The notes: generated from the sequence alone by a model not told the origin. Numbered from the stretch's first letter, positions 5,976-13,491 are shown. The stretch is DNA of 13,552 nucleotides from Lachnospiraceae bacterium (GCA_017437705.1 JAFRYJ010000184.1:1-13552), one strand, 5' to 3'. Numbers and translations are program-made.

Positions 5976-8345
5976 ATGGCAGTTTTACCTGTATACAATA
6001 TGGTAGCAGTGCCGGGGTCCAGTATTTTCATTAAAGCATCCTTCTACAGGGATATAGTGGGAAGGAATCCGATAGCGGGAGTCTTCCTTACCTTTGTTTT
6101 TCTGAAAAGGGATCAGGAGCTTAAGGATATTTCAAAAGACGATTTTTACCCCATAGGGCTTACCGGCGTCATAACGGAAGCAAACAACAACGGCTACATG
6201 ATAATCAAGCTGGAGGACAGGGTCGATATAAACGATATCCGCGTACATGAGGGGGGCGTCATCGAGGTGGACGCTACCGTTAGGGAGGACATCAACGACC
6301 TGGACATCGAGGACGAGAAGCTGAAGGTGGATGCCCTCCGCACGGAGATCATCGAATTTTCCAAGGGCTACCAGTGGGGCGACGTTATGCGGAACTACGC
6401 CAACGGCTGGGAGCACATGGGCGATGTGGCGGCCGCCATGTCTCCCTGGATCTCTGCGGGTCCGGAGGAGAAGTACGCCATACTCGCCGAGGACTCCAGG
6501 CAGAAGCGTTACGAGATGATGGAGAAGATGGTATTCGAGAGCCTGGAGATGGCCAAGGTGCAGAACAAGGCCAGGAGCCTTCAGGAGGAGGATTACCAGA
6601 AGCTTTACAGGGAGTCGGCCATCAGGAAGCAGATCGAGTATCTGCAGAAGGAGCTGGACGAGCTTCACCCGGAGGAGATGTCAGATCTCCGGAAGCTGGA
6701 GCTTACCATAGCCGAATCCAATATGAACGAGGATGCGAAGAAGGAATGCACGAAGGTCCTCAACCGTCTGAAGAACGAGAATCAGAACAGCGCCGAATCC
6801 GGGCTTTTACGGGATTATCTTGACCTTATAACCACCATGCCCTGGGACAAGGAGGAGCAGAAGGACATCGACCTGGACAAGGCCGAAGAGATCCTTGACA
6901 GGGATCATTTCGGACTCAGCAAGGTAAAAAGAAGGATCATCGAGCAGATCGCTGTGATGAACCTCAAAAGGCAGCAGTCGGGGTCGATCCTCCTGTTCGT
7001 GGGAGCGCCCGGCACCGGCAAGACCAGTATCGGCAAGAGCATAGCCGAGGCCCTGGACAGGAAATACGTAAGGGTCAGCCTGGGCGGCGTAAGGGATGAG
7101 GCGGACATCAGAGGCCACAGAAGGACCTATATCGGGTCCATGCCCGGCCGCATCATCGACGGCATCCACAAATGCGGCGTTTCAAACCCCGTAATGGTGC
7201 TGGACGAGGTGGACAAGCTGTCCCAGTCCTACAACGGCGACCCTGCCAGCGCCCTGCTGGAGGTGCTCGATCCCGAACAGAACAATACATTTACGGATCA
7301 TTATCTCAACGTTCCTTACGACCTTTCGGACGTATTCTTCATATGTACGGCCAACTCCGTGGACACCATCCCGGAACCTCTGCTGAACCGTATGGAGATG
7401 ATCCAGTTCAGGGGATATACGCCCATAGAGAAGATGGAGATCGCCAAGAGGCACCTTATACCGAAATCCATGGAGAGCGTGGGCATCGACGAGGGCAATC
7501 TTGTTATCGGGGATGATGCCATCGACCTCATAATCTCCGACTACACCAGGGAGTCCGGCGTCCGCGGCCTGAAGAAGCGGATCGATACGATATGCAGGAG
7601 CGCCGCCGTGAACCTGGTGCGCAATAAAAAGGACAAGCTTACGGTTAAAAGGGATGATGTGAAGGACTTCATCGACATGAACCCCCTGCATCACAAGCAG
7701 GTGAAGGACGAGACCACCCCCGGCATCGTCACCGGACTGGCATGGACCCAGGTGGGAGGGGAGATCCTCTACATCGAGACCATGCTGACGGCGGGCAAGG
7801 GCGGAAATGTTATCATTACCGGCCAGCTGGGCGACGTCATGAGGGAGTCGGCGGAGATCGCCATCAGCCTCGTAAAGAGCCTGTATCCGGACAAAGCGGA
7901 GCTGTTTGAGAAGAAAGACCTGCACATCCACGTGCCCGACGGTTCGACGCCGAAGGACGGTCCTTCAGCCGGCATCACGCTGACGACTGCGCTGGCATCA
8001 TTGGTAAACGGCAAGTCCGTTACGCCTCACATCGCAATGACCGGCGAGGTATCGCTGCAGGGCTATGTGAATCCCATAGGCGGACTGCCGGAGAAACTGA
8101 TGGCGGCACAGCGCGCGGGCGTTACAAAGGTATTTGTTCCCGACGACAACATGGACGACCTTAAGGATGTGGATAAGGAAGTTATCGAGAGCCTGGAGAT
8201 CGTGCCCGTGAAGACCGTAAGGGAGCTGCTTGCCAGTGTGGGGCTCTACGACGGCGAGACGGAAAAGCCCGTGACGAAAAAGAAGACCGCAAGGAAGACA
8301 GCCGCATCAAAGGGGAAAAAGCCCGGCAAAGAGGAAATAAATTGA
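5976..8345 (+). CDS. lon: ATP-dependent protease La (Lon)
   Basis: The 789-residue product is a LonA-type ATP-dependent serine protease that degrades misfolded and some regulatory proteins in the cytosol as a hexamer. Visible domains: a LON N-terminal domain (about 1-200, opening LPVYNMVAVPGSS), a helical linker region (about 200-300), an AAA+ module with Walker A GAPGTGKT (343-350) and Walker B VMVLDEVDK (406-414), and an S16 protease domain with catalytic Ser664 in PKDGPSAG and Lys707 in GGLPEKLMAA. The Ser-Lys spacing of 43 equals that of E. coli Lon (679/722). The start at 5976 is preferred over ATGs at 5958 and 5970 because AAGGAGG at 5962-5968 is 7 nt upstream. The last 29 residues or so (EKPVTKKKTARKTAASKGKK) are a Lys-rich extension that Lon does not normally need. 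Regulation by the CIRCE element is predicted. Confidence 0.97.
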   Translation: MAVLPVYNMVAVPGSSIFIKASFYRDIVGRNPIAGVFLTFVFLKRDQELKDISKDDFYPIGLTGVITEANNNGYMIIKLEDRVDINDIRVHEGGVIEVDATVREDINDLDIEDEKLKVDALRTEIIEFSKGYQWGDVMRNYANGWEHMGDVAAAMSPWISAGPEEKYAILAEDSRQKRYEMMEKMVFESLEMAKVQNKARSLQEEDYQKLYRESAIRKQIEYLQKELDELHPEEMSDLRKLELTIAESNMNEDAKKECTKVLNRLKNENQNSAESGLLRDYLDLITTMPWDKEEQKDIDLDKAEEILDRDHFGLSKVKRRIIEQIAVMNLKRQQSGSILLFVGAPGTGKTSIGKSIAEALDRKYVRVSLGGVRDEADIRGHRRTYIGSMPGRIIDGIHKCGVSNPVMVLDEVDKLSQSYNGDPASALLEVLDPEQNNTFTDHYLNVPYDLSDVFFICTANSVDTIPEPLLNRMEMIQFRGYTPIEKMEIAKRHLIPKSMESVGIDEGNLVIGDDAIDLIISDYTRESGVRGLKKRIDTICRSAAVNLVRNKKDKLTVKRDDVKDFIDMNPLHHKQVKDETTPGIVTGLAWTQVGGEILYIETMLTAGKGGNVIITGQLGDVMRESAEIAISLVKSLYPDKAELFEKKDLHIHVPDGSTPKDGPSAGITLTTALASLVNGKSVTPHIAMTGEVSLQGYVNPIGGLPEKLMAAQRAGVTKVFVPDDNMDDLKDVDKEVIESLEIVPVKTVRELLASVGLYDGETEKPVTKKKTARKTAASKGKKPGKEEIN

Positions 8346-8410
8346 CTCCGGATCATGGGGACAGTAAAGTAGAAGCAGAGCGACCCGCGGGCAGAAGAGG
8401 AGAACGACAT

Positions 8411-9217
8411 ATGAGAAAGCTGATTGCCGCTGATATAGACGGAACTTTGATCAATTCGAAGAATCAGGTAACGGAAGAGACCGTACATTGGGTGCAGAAG
8501 GCGAAGGAAAAGGGGTGTTCGATAACCCTGCTCTCAGCAAGGGCTTATCCGCTTATGAAAAGAGTGATGGAGGCCCTGGGGCTGGATGAATGCTATGCTG
8601 CTGCAAATTCGGGCGGAGACCTGAGACGCTGGCCGTCGGATGAGCGGCTGTATACCGAGGGCATAACGGCAGAGCAGGTAAAGGATATCCAGCGTTTTGC
8701 CGACGAGCATGATCTGTATGTACAGGCGGTGCGGGCGGACGGCGAATACTATTACAGCAAATGGAGCGAGCACACGGGGTTTTATGAAGAGTATTTCCAC
8801 TATACCGGCGAAAAAGCCGATATGACGTGCCTTCCCTTTGACGATATCGTAAAATGCATGCTTTTTATGGAGCCTGAACGGACGGAACATGTTATAAGCC
8901 TGCTGGAGAAAGAATTCGAAGGCAGGGGACTCAGGTATGAGAGGATCTGGCCCACGATCGTTGACGTGCTGCCGGACACCTCGAACAAGGGAACTGCGGT
9001 AAAGAAGCTGGCAGAGATCCTTGGGATACCCAGGGAGGACATAATCTCTTTCGGTGATGAGCTTGTGGATGTTCCCATGTTCAAAGAATCCGGCACAGGG
9101 GTTGCCATGGGCAATGCATCCGACCGCGTAAAGGCAGAGGCTGATGCCGTGACCCTGACAAACGAGGAAAACGGTGTTGCCCATTATTTAAAAGAAATGT
9201 TGGAAAGAGAAGAGTGA
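8411..9217 (+). CDS. Cof-type HAD-IIB family hydrolase
   Basis: This 268-residue cytosolic protein belongs to the Cof/YidA-like haloacid dehalogenase phosphatases, which act on sugar phosphates, pyridoxal phosphate or similar small substrates. Motifs seen: I, AADIDGT with nucleophile Asp8 and Asp10; II, LLSAR with Ser42; III, SNKGTA with Lys193; IV, GDELVD (215-220) with Asp216 and Asp220. Motif IV usually reads GDxxND, so the Val219 in place of Asn is a small departure. The C2-type cap lies between residues about 80 and 190. ATG 8411 is chosen because AGAGGAGA lies about 8 nt upstream; a longer frame from 8342 overlaps the lon stop and adds a non-homologous 23-residue leader. It lies 65 nt after lon with no terminator between them, so cotranscription is possible. 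The substrate is unknown. Confidence 0.92.
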   Translation: MRKLIAADIDGTLINSKNQVTEETVHWVQKAKEKGCSITLLSARAYPLMKRVMEALGLDECYAAANSGGDLRRWPSDERLYTEGITAEQVKDIQRFADEHDLYVQAVRADGEYYYSKWSEHTGFYEEYFHYTGEKADMTCLPFDDIVKCMLFMEPERTEHVISLLEKEFEGRGLRYERIWPTIVDVLPDTSNKGTAVKKLAEILGIPREDIISFGDELVDVPMFKESGTGVAMGNASDRVKAEADAVTLTNEENGVAHYLKEMLEREE

Positions 9218-9283
9218 ACTGAAAAGAGTATCTGGCGCGGCAGTAATAAGGAAACAGAATAACAGGATACACAAAGACATAAA

Positions 9284-9311
9284 AAACTCCGGTGCTTTCG
9301 CACCGGAGTTT
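9284..9311. terminator. Bidirectional intrinsic terminator between HAD and kinase genes
   Basis: A perfect 12-bp stem, AAACTCCGGTGC (9284-9295) and GCACCGGAGTTT (9300-9311), has loop TTTC. It is preceded by further A residues (9281-9283) and followed by GTTTTC. The symmetric A/T flanks serve both convergent genes. Confidence 0.9.
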
Positions 9312-9329
9312 GTTTTCGGCAATTTGAAA

Positions 9330-10316
9330 TTAGAATCTGCCCTCTGCAAGGATCTCGATACCTTTTTCGAATCTGGGATCATGCATGTACTCTGTACCAA
9401 CTTCAGCTCTCTCTGTGCCGTAAGGAACGTAAACTGCAGGATCCTTTCCGCCTGTAGCCATCTGTACCCATGACCATGCTGACCAGTATGTGCAGTACAG
9501 GAACATGTTAACAAGAACAACAGCCTTCTCGTCGTCTGTAGCCTTGTGTCCGAAGTAAGCTTCAAGATAGTTCTCAGCTGTATCGGAGTCGATGGAGATG
9601 AAAGCCTCGGTGATGGGGCCGCCAACTTCATACATAGGAGCATACTGTCCGCCGTACTCCCAGTCGATGATCTTGATGTCCTTGCCGTCATACATGAAGT
9701 TCTCAGCAAGAAGGTCGCAATGAACAGCGCCGGGTTTCATGGGATGCTCTTTAAGTGTAGCATCGATCCTCTGAAGAGCGTCGAGAGTCTTGTCGAACTC
9801 GGGATAGTATTTCTTGTACTCGAAGTTTACATCGTCTGCAAGCTTGAAGTAGTTAAGTGTAAGAGCAACGGGATCGAAATCGGGGATGAATTCTGCTCCT
9901 GAGGTATGGAACTCTTTAACGACCTTACCCATAGCAACCTGTACATCTTTGCTCTCGATGAAGTCTGATGCATGCATGGGAGGAAGGCTGATGAACTCTG
10001 CGATCGAGCAGCCTGTATCTGCCTCGAAATAATACATCTTGGGAGCGAAGCCGAGTTTGCCGACAACTTCACAGTTGTGCTTTTCGCCTGCACGGTCGAT
10101 GTAGTCACCGGTACCCTTGCCTGAGAGTCTCATAACTACTGCTTCGTCTGTGTCTTCAAAAGTAAGCTTATAGCTCTTGTTTGTAAGTCCGCCTGCAAGG
10201 AAGCTGATGCCTTTTACGGGATGGCCCATAACTTCCTCTGCCTTGTTGATGAGAGACATGAAGTCGTTTACTTCATAATCTGCTACATGGCTCCATACGC
10301 CAGATCTTTCACTCAT
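9330..10316 (-). CDS. LicA/choline kinase-like phosphotransferase
   Basis: The 328-residue product belongs to the choline/ethanolamine kinase branch of the protein-kinase-like (APH) fold. It is expected to transfer phosphate from ATP to choline or a related amino alcohol in the cytosol. Seen directly: the nucleotide loop GGLTNKSYK (42-50), the catalytic VHCDLLAENF motif with Asp201 and Asn206, and IIDWEYGG with the metal-binding Asp218. The IDWEY form is characteristic of LicA/choline kinases rather than aminoglycoside enzymes. AGGAGGA lies about 9 nt before the ATG. No licB, licC or licD gene is nearby. Codon use is unlike most of the window (mostly AGA arginine, almost no ATA), a bias shared only with the divergent M20 gene. 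The true substrate remains open: it could be another small alcohol. Confidence 0.85.
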   Translation of the reverse strand: MSERSGVWSHVADYEVNDFMSLINKAEEVMGHPVKGISFLAGGLTNKSYKLTFEDTDEAVVMRLSGKGTGDYIDRAGEKHNCEVVGKLGFAPKMYYFEADTGCSIAEFISLPPMHASDFIESKDVQVAMGKVVKEFHTSGAEFIPDFDPVALTLNYFKLADDVNFEYKKYYPEFDKTLDALQRIDATLKEHPMKPGAVHCDLLAENFMYDGKDIKIIDWEYGGQYAPMYEVGGPITEAFISIDSDTAENYLEAYFGHKATDDEKAVVLVNMFLYCTYWSAWSWVQMATGGKDPAVYVPYGTERAEVGTEYMHDPRFEKGIEILAEGRF

Positions 10317-10364
10317 AGTAATTGTTCCTCCTAGAAATGTTCTGTGTGAATTACATTCTTATAT

Positions 10365-10393
10365 ATTATTATTCCAAGGGGGCTGATTGTCAA
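10365..10393 (-). promoter_or_regulatory. Sigma-A promoter of the kinase gene
   Basis: On the minus strand TTGACA (10393-10388) and AATAAT (10370-10365) are 17 bp apart. The leader would be about 40 nt. Immediately upstream of the -35 lies the palindrome AAATTT-TTCG-AAATTT (10395-10410), a possible operator. Confidence 0.78.
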
Positions 10394-10516
10394 TAAATTT
10401 TTCGAAATTTAATGTATTTTAGAAGGGCCTGAAATGCCCGAAAAACAACGTTTTTATGAAATTTGACGAAGCCTCCCGAAGGCCCCGCAAAAGGCGCTGT
10501 TAAGCACCCCGGAATG

Positions 10517-10545
10517 ATGCCGTAGTACCGGCATGGCATTTTTGT
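10517..10545 (+). other. Hairpin with T-tract inside the divergent spacer
   Basis: ATGCCG (10517-10522) and CGGCAT (10529-10534) form a 6-bp stem with loop TAGTAC, followed by GGCATTTTTG. It looks like a weak terminator, perhaps insulating the M20 promoter from upstream transcription. The rest of 10394-10599 shows no gene. Confidence 0.4.
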
Positions 10546-10599
10546 AATACATGGCTATAGTAAATATTGCCGAAATTAGTCTTTTTGAACCGTTGCATA

Positions 10600-10627
10600 T
10601 TGACTTTTTCGGCATAAGCGCTATGAT
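10600..10627 (+). promoter_or_regulatory. Sigma-A promoter of the M20 hydrolase gene
   Basis: TTGACT (10600-10605) and TATGAT (10622-10627) are separated by 16 bp, with five of six matches in each box. The predicted start near 10634 leaves a leader of about 200 nt, much longer than needed for a ribosome binding site. Confidence 0.68.
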
Positions 10628-10639
10628 GTAAGTATATAT

Positions 10640-10718
10640 GGATAAGTACATAAAAAACCTCATCAATTGCATAGTTTTTTATGCACATTGCTTAAAAAAA
10701 GAGGGGATATGTACATCC
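10640..10718 (+). promoter_or_regulatory. Nested hairpin in the M20 hydrolase leader, candidate cis-regulatory RNA
   Basis: Three stems nest inside one another. The outer one is GGAT-aa-GTACATA (10640-10652) with TATGTAC-ATCC (10708-10718), 11 bp with one 2-nt bulge. The middle one is CCTC (10658-10661) with GAGG (10701-10704). The inner one is TGCATA (10668-10673) with TATGCA (10680-10685). An alternative pairing of CATCA..TGC (10661-10670) with GCATGATG (10735-10742) would break the inner stem. The structure starts just after the predicted transcription start. No known riboswitch class is recognised. Confidence 0.4.
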
Positions 10719-10832
10719 GAAAAAAAGACGCATTGCATGATGTAAATTATTGTACCGCGGCCGGATCACCGACGGGCACCGGTTCAATCATTTATAGACA
10801 CGCACAACAAACTTTTAGGAGGAGCGAGTAAA

Positions 10833-12086
10833 ATGTTAAAGTATGCAGTGGATCACAGAGACGATTACATCAAAGAAGCTAAGAACGAGATCGATATCAA
10901 GTCAATGACTTGTAACGAGAAGGCTATGGCCGACTATTTCCTCGACAGATTCGAGAAAATGGGCGCTGACGAAGTTTTCCGCGATGGCGCAGGCAATGTA
11001 GTAGCTATCTTCAAGGGAACAGGCGAAGGTCCCAACATCCTTCTTAACGGCCATATGGACACAGTTCCCGAAGGAAATATCGAGGCTTGGGGTCCCTACG
11101 ATCCTTATAACGCAGTAGTTGATGAGGAAGGCAAGCTTCACGGACGTGGCGCTTCCGACCTTAAGGGCGGTATGGCAGCTATGGTTGTTGCTACAGAGGC
11201 ACTCGTTAACGAGTACATCAAGAAGGGCAACAAGTTCCCCGGCGACCTTATTTTCCTTGGCGTTGTTCAGGAAGAGCCCGCTGAAATGTTCGGTATGAGA
11301 TACTTCTTCGAGAAGACAATGCCCGAGAAAGGCATCAAGGCTGACCTTGTTTACCTTGCAGAGCCTTCATCCAACAGACTTGTCCTTGGCCAGAGAGGTA
11401 AGGTAGAGCTGGTTGTTACCACATATGGTAAGTGCGCACATTCTTCACAGCCTTGGCAGGGTATCTCAGCTCTTGAGCTCATGAGCCCCATCATCAATGC
11501 CATCTATGCTGAAGAAGGCTTCGACTTAAGCCCCGACAAGACAGGCATCAAGTGCCCTATCACCATCACCACCTGTGATGTATTCCCCGGCGGAACACTT
11601 TCAGTTGTACCTGACAAGTGCATCATCTCCGTTGACAGACGTTACAAACCCGGCCTTACACTGGATGACCTCCTCAACGAGTTCAAGGCTCTCTTTGCAA
11701 AATGTGAAGAGAAGAACCCTGATTTCAGAGCTACAGTAGAGCCCAGATACTATGAAGAGACCGCTTACACAGGTTATGTAGAGAAGGTTCCCAAGGCTCA
11801 TCCCGCTTGGCAGACAGATCCCGAGAACGAGTTCGTTAAGCTTTCATTCGAAGCACTCGAAGAGATCGGCCAGCCTACAGAGGAAGGCTACTGGCTGTTC
11901 GGTACCGACGGCGGCATGACCCAGGCTGCTTACGGCATCCCTACGATCGGCTACTCAGGAGCTCTTGAAGGCCAGGCACATCAGCCTCAGGAGTGGTGTG
12001 ATGTTGAAGAAATGCTCAAGACATTCTCAGGTTATATCGCAATGCTTTGCAAGATCTGGGGTATCGACATCGAGCTCTTCAAATAA
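10833..12086 (+). CDS. M20 family metallohydrolase (YgeY/ArgE/DapE-like)
   Basis: The 417-residue product is a di-zinc aminoacylase/peptidase of the M20 family, which hydrolyses amide bonds of N-acylated amino acids or small peptides in the cytosol. The metal-site residues are all present: His74 and catalytic Asp76 in GHMDTVP, Asp109 in GRGASDLKGGM, Glu147-Glu148 in QEEP, Glu177 in LAEPSS, and His383 in GQAHQPQEW. The GRGASDxKGGM and QEE segments are most like the YgeY subgroup, but other YgeY neighbours (carbamoyltransferase, selenium genes) are absent here. AGGAGG lies about 10 nt before the ATG. Codon use is strongly biased (ATC, AGA, GTT, GCT; no AGG arginine seen), unlike lon or the MATE gene, suggesting high expression. 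It is divergent from the kinase gene. The exact substrate is not predictable. Confidence 0.9.
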   Translation: MLKYAVDHRDDYIKEAKNEIDIKSMTCNEKAMADYFLDRFEKMGADEVFRDGAGNVVAIFKGTGEGPNILLNGHMDTVPEGNIEAWGPYDPYNAVVDEEGKLHGRGASDLKGGMAAMVVATEALVNEYIKKGNKFPGDLIFLGVVQEEPAEMFGMRYFFEKTMPEKGIKADLVYLAEPSSNRLVLGQRGKVELVVTTYGKCAHSSQPWQGISALELMSPIINAIYAEEGFDLSPDKTGIKCPITITTCDVFPGGTLSVVPDKCIISVDRRYKPGLTLDDLLNEFKALFAKCEEKNPDFRATVEPRYYEETAYTGYVEKVPKAHPAWQTDPENEFVKLSFEALEEIGQPTEEGYWLFGTDGGMTQAAYGIPTIGYSGALEGQAHQPQEWCDVEEMLKTFSGYIAMLCKIWGIDIELFK

Positions 12087-12111
12087 TCATTTGAACTGAT
12101 CACAAAAGGAC

Positions 12112-12141
12112 AGGATCCCGGCTTCGGCCGGGATCCTTTTT
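12112..12141 (+). terminator. UUCG-loop intrinsic terminator of the M20 gene
   Basis: AGGATCCCGGC (12112-12122) and GCCGGGATCCT (12127-12137) form a perfect 11-bp stem with loop TTCG, followed directly by a run of T up to 12141. It is the strongest intrinsic terminator in the window and lies 25 nt after the M20 stop. Confidence 0.95.
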
Positions 12142-12161
12142 GTCTGATAAATTACGGCAGA

Positions 12162-12200
12162 GAAGGCTGCGGATGAGGGGAGTCCTTATCCGCAGCCTTC
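12162..12200. other. Strong 17-bp hairpin without U-tract
   Basis: GAAGGCTGCGGATGAGG (12162-12178) pairs with CCTTATCCGCAGCCTTC (12184-12200) over 17 bp including one G-T wobble; the loop is GGAGT. It is followed by GTATATACGG, which has no T run. It sits between the M20 terminator and the DUF951 promoter, so it may be a second transcript barrier or a protein-binding palindrome. Confidence 0.6.
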
Positions 12201-12231
12201 GTATATACGGCTTACCGGGGTGCCTGAAATC

Positions 12232-12240
12232 TGTTATGAT
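12232..12240 (+). promoter_or_regulatory. Extended -10 promoter upstream of the DUF951 gene
   Basis: TG-T-TATGAT (12232-12240) is an extended -10 element. The -35 (TTACCG at 12212) is poor, which extended -10 promoters tolerate. The leader would be about 150 nt and contains the near-identical direct repeats GCAGGGCATCATTA (12310-12323) and GCAGGCATCATTA (12356-12368). I see no gene in 12241-12399. Confidence 0.5.
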
Positions 12241-12399
12241 ATGTGTGGAAAAGATAAAAGCTGCATCATGCGCGAAAACTGTCGAAGGATGATGATTGCA
12301 CTGCGGGGTGCAGGGCATCATTATTATTACAGTAAGGATCGGATATCCTCTTTCGGCAGGCATCATTAACAGGGCATGGAAAATCAGAAGAGGCTCGAA

Positions 12400-12582
12400 A
12401 TGGACATACAGGTGGGAGATGTTCTTAAACTTAAAAAACCGCATCCCTGCGGGGCATTTACCTGGGAGGTGCTGCGCACAGGGGCCGATCTGAGGCTCAG
12501 GTGCACGGGGTGCGGCCATCAGATGATGGTGCCGAGGAACAAAACAGAAAAAAGCATAAAAGAGATCATCAGGCAGTCCTGA
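12400..12582 (+). CDS. DUF951 family protein (YyzM-like)
   Basis: The small 60-residue cytosolic protein matches the DUF951 family of Firmicutes, whose function is unknown. Signature seen: MDIQVGDVLKLKKPHPCG, WEVLRTGADLRLRC, GCGHQMMVPR. Cys17, Cys35, Cys38 and His40 could form a metal site, which is an inference. The start at 12400 is preferred because AGAAGAGG lies 6 nt before it and the family normally begins MxIxVGD; an upstream in-frame ATG at 12376 has no ribosome binding site. In Bacillus the homologue yyzM lies near ychF (yyaF), rpsF, ssb and rpsR. Here the DUF951-rpsF neighbourhood is kept, but no ychF lies between them. Confidence 0.85.
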   Translation: MDIQVGDVLKLKKPHPCGAFTWEVLRTGADLRLRCTGCGHQMMVPRNKTEKSIKEIIRQS

Positions 12583-12609
12583 AAAACAGGGCAAAAACAA
12601 AAATAAACG

Positions 12610-12638
12610 TTGCATTCGCAAGACTCCTGTGGTAATAT
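12610..12638 (+). promoter_or_regulatory. Promoter of the rpsF-ssb-rpsR operon
   Basis: TTGCAT (12610-12615) and TAATAT (12633-12638) are 17 bp apart. The leader of about 70 nt carries a CGTGGC-TTCGG-GCCATG hairpin (12646-12662) and then AAGGAGG. Feedback by S6:S18 on such leaders is known in other bacteria, but I could not identify that motif with confidence here. Confidence 0.6.
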
Positions 12639-12714
12639 ATTCGGGCGTGGCTTCGGGCCATGCGTTCCTTGCTCCTTTTTATGAGGGGCCAACAGACCAG
12701 AAGGAGGTGCGAAA

Positions 12715-13002
12715 ATGGTTAAGTACGAATTAGCATTAGTCATCAGCACAAAGGTAGAAGATGAAGTCAGAGATGCAACACTTGAGAAGGCAAAAGACAT
12801 CATCACTCGTGCAGGCGGCACGATCACCAATATCGATGACTGGGGCAAAAGGAAACTGGCCTACGAGATCCAGAAAATGAATGAAGGCTTTTATTACTTC
12901 ATCGCTTTCGAAGGCGAGCCCACGGTTCCGGGCGAAGTTGAGAGCAGGATCAGGATCGTAGACAATGTTATTCGTTACCTGGTCGTAAAGCAGGATGCCT
13001 GA
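12715..13002 (+). CDS. rpsF: 30S ribosomal protein S6
   Basis: The 95-residue product is ribosomal protein S6, which binds the 30S platform together with S18. Identification rests on the opening MVKYELALVIS, the central DDWGKRKLAYEI segment with its KRxLAYxI core, FYYFIAFEGEP, and the terminal RIVDNVIRYLVVK. Length is normal for Firmicutes S6. AAGGAGG lies 7 nt before the ATG. It is followed 16 nt later by ssb and then rpsR, the conserved operon in which the S6 partner S18 and the single-strand DNA binding protein are co-expressed. Confidence 0.97.
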   Translation: MVKYELALVISTKVEDEVRDATLEKAKDIITRAGGTITNIDDWGKRKLAYEIQKMNEGFYYFIAFEGEPTVPGEVESRIRIVDNVIRYLVVKQDA

Positions 13003-13018
13003 AGAAAGGTAGGACAGC

Positions 13019-13462
13019 ATGAATAAAGTTATACTTATGGGCAGACTTACACGCGATCCCGACATCAGATACTCATCAGGGGACAGCCAGACGGCAGTTG
13101 CCAGATATACCCTCGCAGTGGACAGGGCATTTAAGAGAGACGGCGACCCCGATGCGGACTTCATCAGCTGCGTAGCATTCGGAAGGAATGCGGAATTCGC
13201 AGAGAGATATCTCCGCAAGGGCATGAAGATCGCTGTTGTCGGAAGGATCCAGACGGGCAGCTATACGAACAAGGATAACGTAAAAGTCTATACGACCGAT
13301 GTCATCGTGGAGAATCAGGAATTTGCAGAGAGCAAGGCAGCCAGCGAGAGGAGCGCATCGAATTACGAGGCTCCCGCAGCAGCTCCCGAACCCGTGGGAG
13401 ACGCAGGCGACGGCTTCATGAATATTCCCGATACCATTGAAGACGAATTACCGTTCAAATAA
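13019..13462 (+). CDS. ssb: Single-stranded DNA-binding protein
   Basis: The 147-residue product is an OB-fold SSB that coats single-stranded DNA in replication, repair and recombination and recruits partners through its C-terminal tip. Residues about 1-105 form the OB domain: MNKVILMGRLTRDPDIRY, DADFISCVAFGRNAEF, KGMKIAVVGRIQTGSY. Then comes a short flexible Ala/Pro/Gly linker, and the acidic tip EDELPFK. The canonical tip ends in Phe, as in DDDIPF; here one Lys follows the Phe, which may modestly affect partner binding because the terminal carboxylate contributes in other SSBs. GAAAGG lies before the ATG, and the gene sits between rpsF and rpsR as usual. Confidence 0.96.
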   Translation: MNKVILMGRLTRDPDIRYSSGDSQTAVARYTLAVDRAFKRDGDPDADFISCVAFGRNAEFAERYLRKGMKIAVVGRIQTGSYTNKDNVKVYTTDVIVENQEFAESKAASERSASNYEAPAAAPEPVGDAGDGFMNIPDTIEDELPFK

Positions 13463-13473
13463 TGGAACGGCCT

Positions 13474-13491
13474 GCTGCTGAAGAAAGCAGC
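13474..13491 (+). other. Small hairpin between ssb and rpsR
   Basis: GCTGCT (13474-13479) and AGCAGC (13486-13491) form a 6-bp stem with loop GAAGAA, followed by GTTTAAAGC. It may tune the ssb/rpsR transcript ratio or mRNA processing. The U-tract is too short for efficient termination. Confidence 0.35.

Noticed and set aside
7182..7931. Long minus-strand frame opposite lon (and others opposite the lipoprotein and HAD genes)
   Set aside because: Antisense shadows caused by codon bias. The sense strand carries Walker and catalytic motifs in the right order.
12100..12621. Minus-strand frame of 173 codons across the terminator, hairpin and DUF951 gene
   Set aside because: It runs through an intrinsic terminator and a 17-bp hairpin, has no recognisable domain, and is antisense to the well-supported DUF951 gene.
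12645..12714. S6:S18 autoregulatory motif in the rpsF leader
   Set aside because: A hairpin is present, but I could not place the conserved bulged CCG-type recognition sequence reliably, so it is mentioned only with the promoter.
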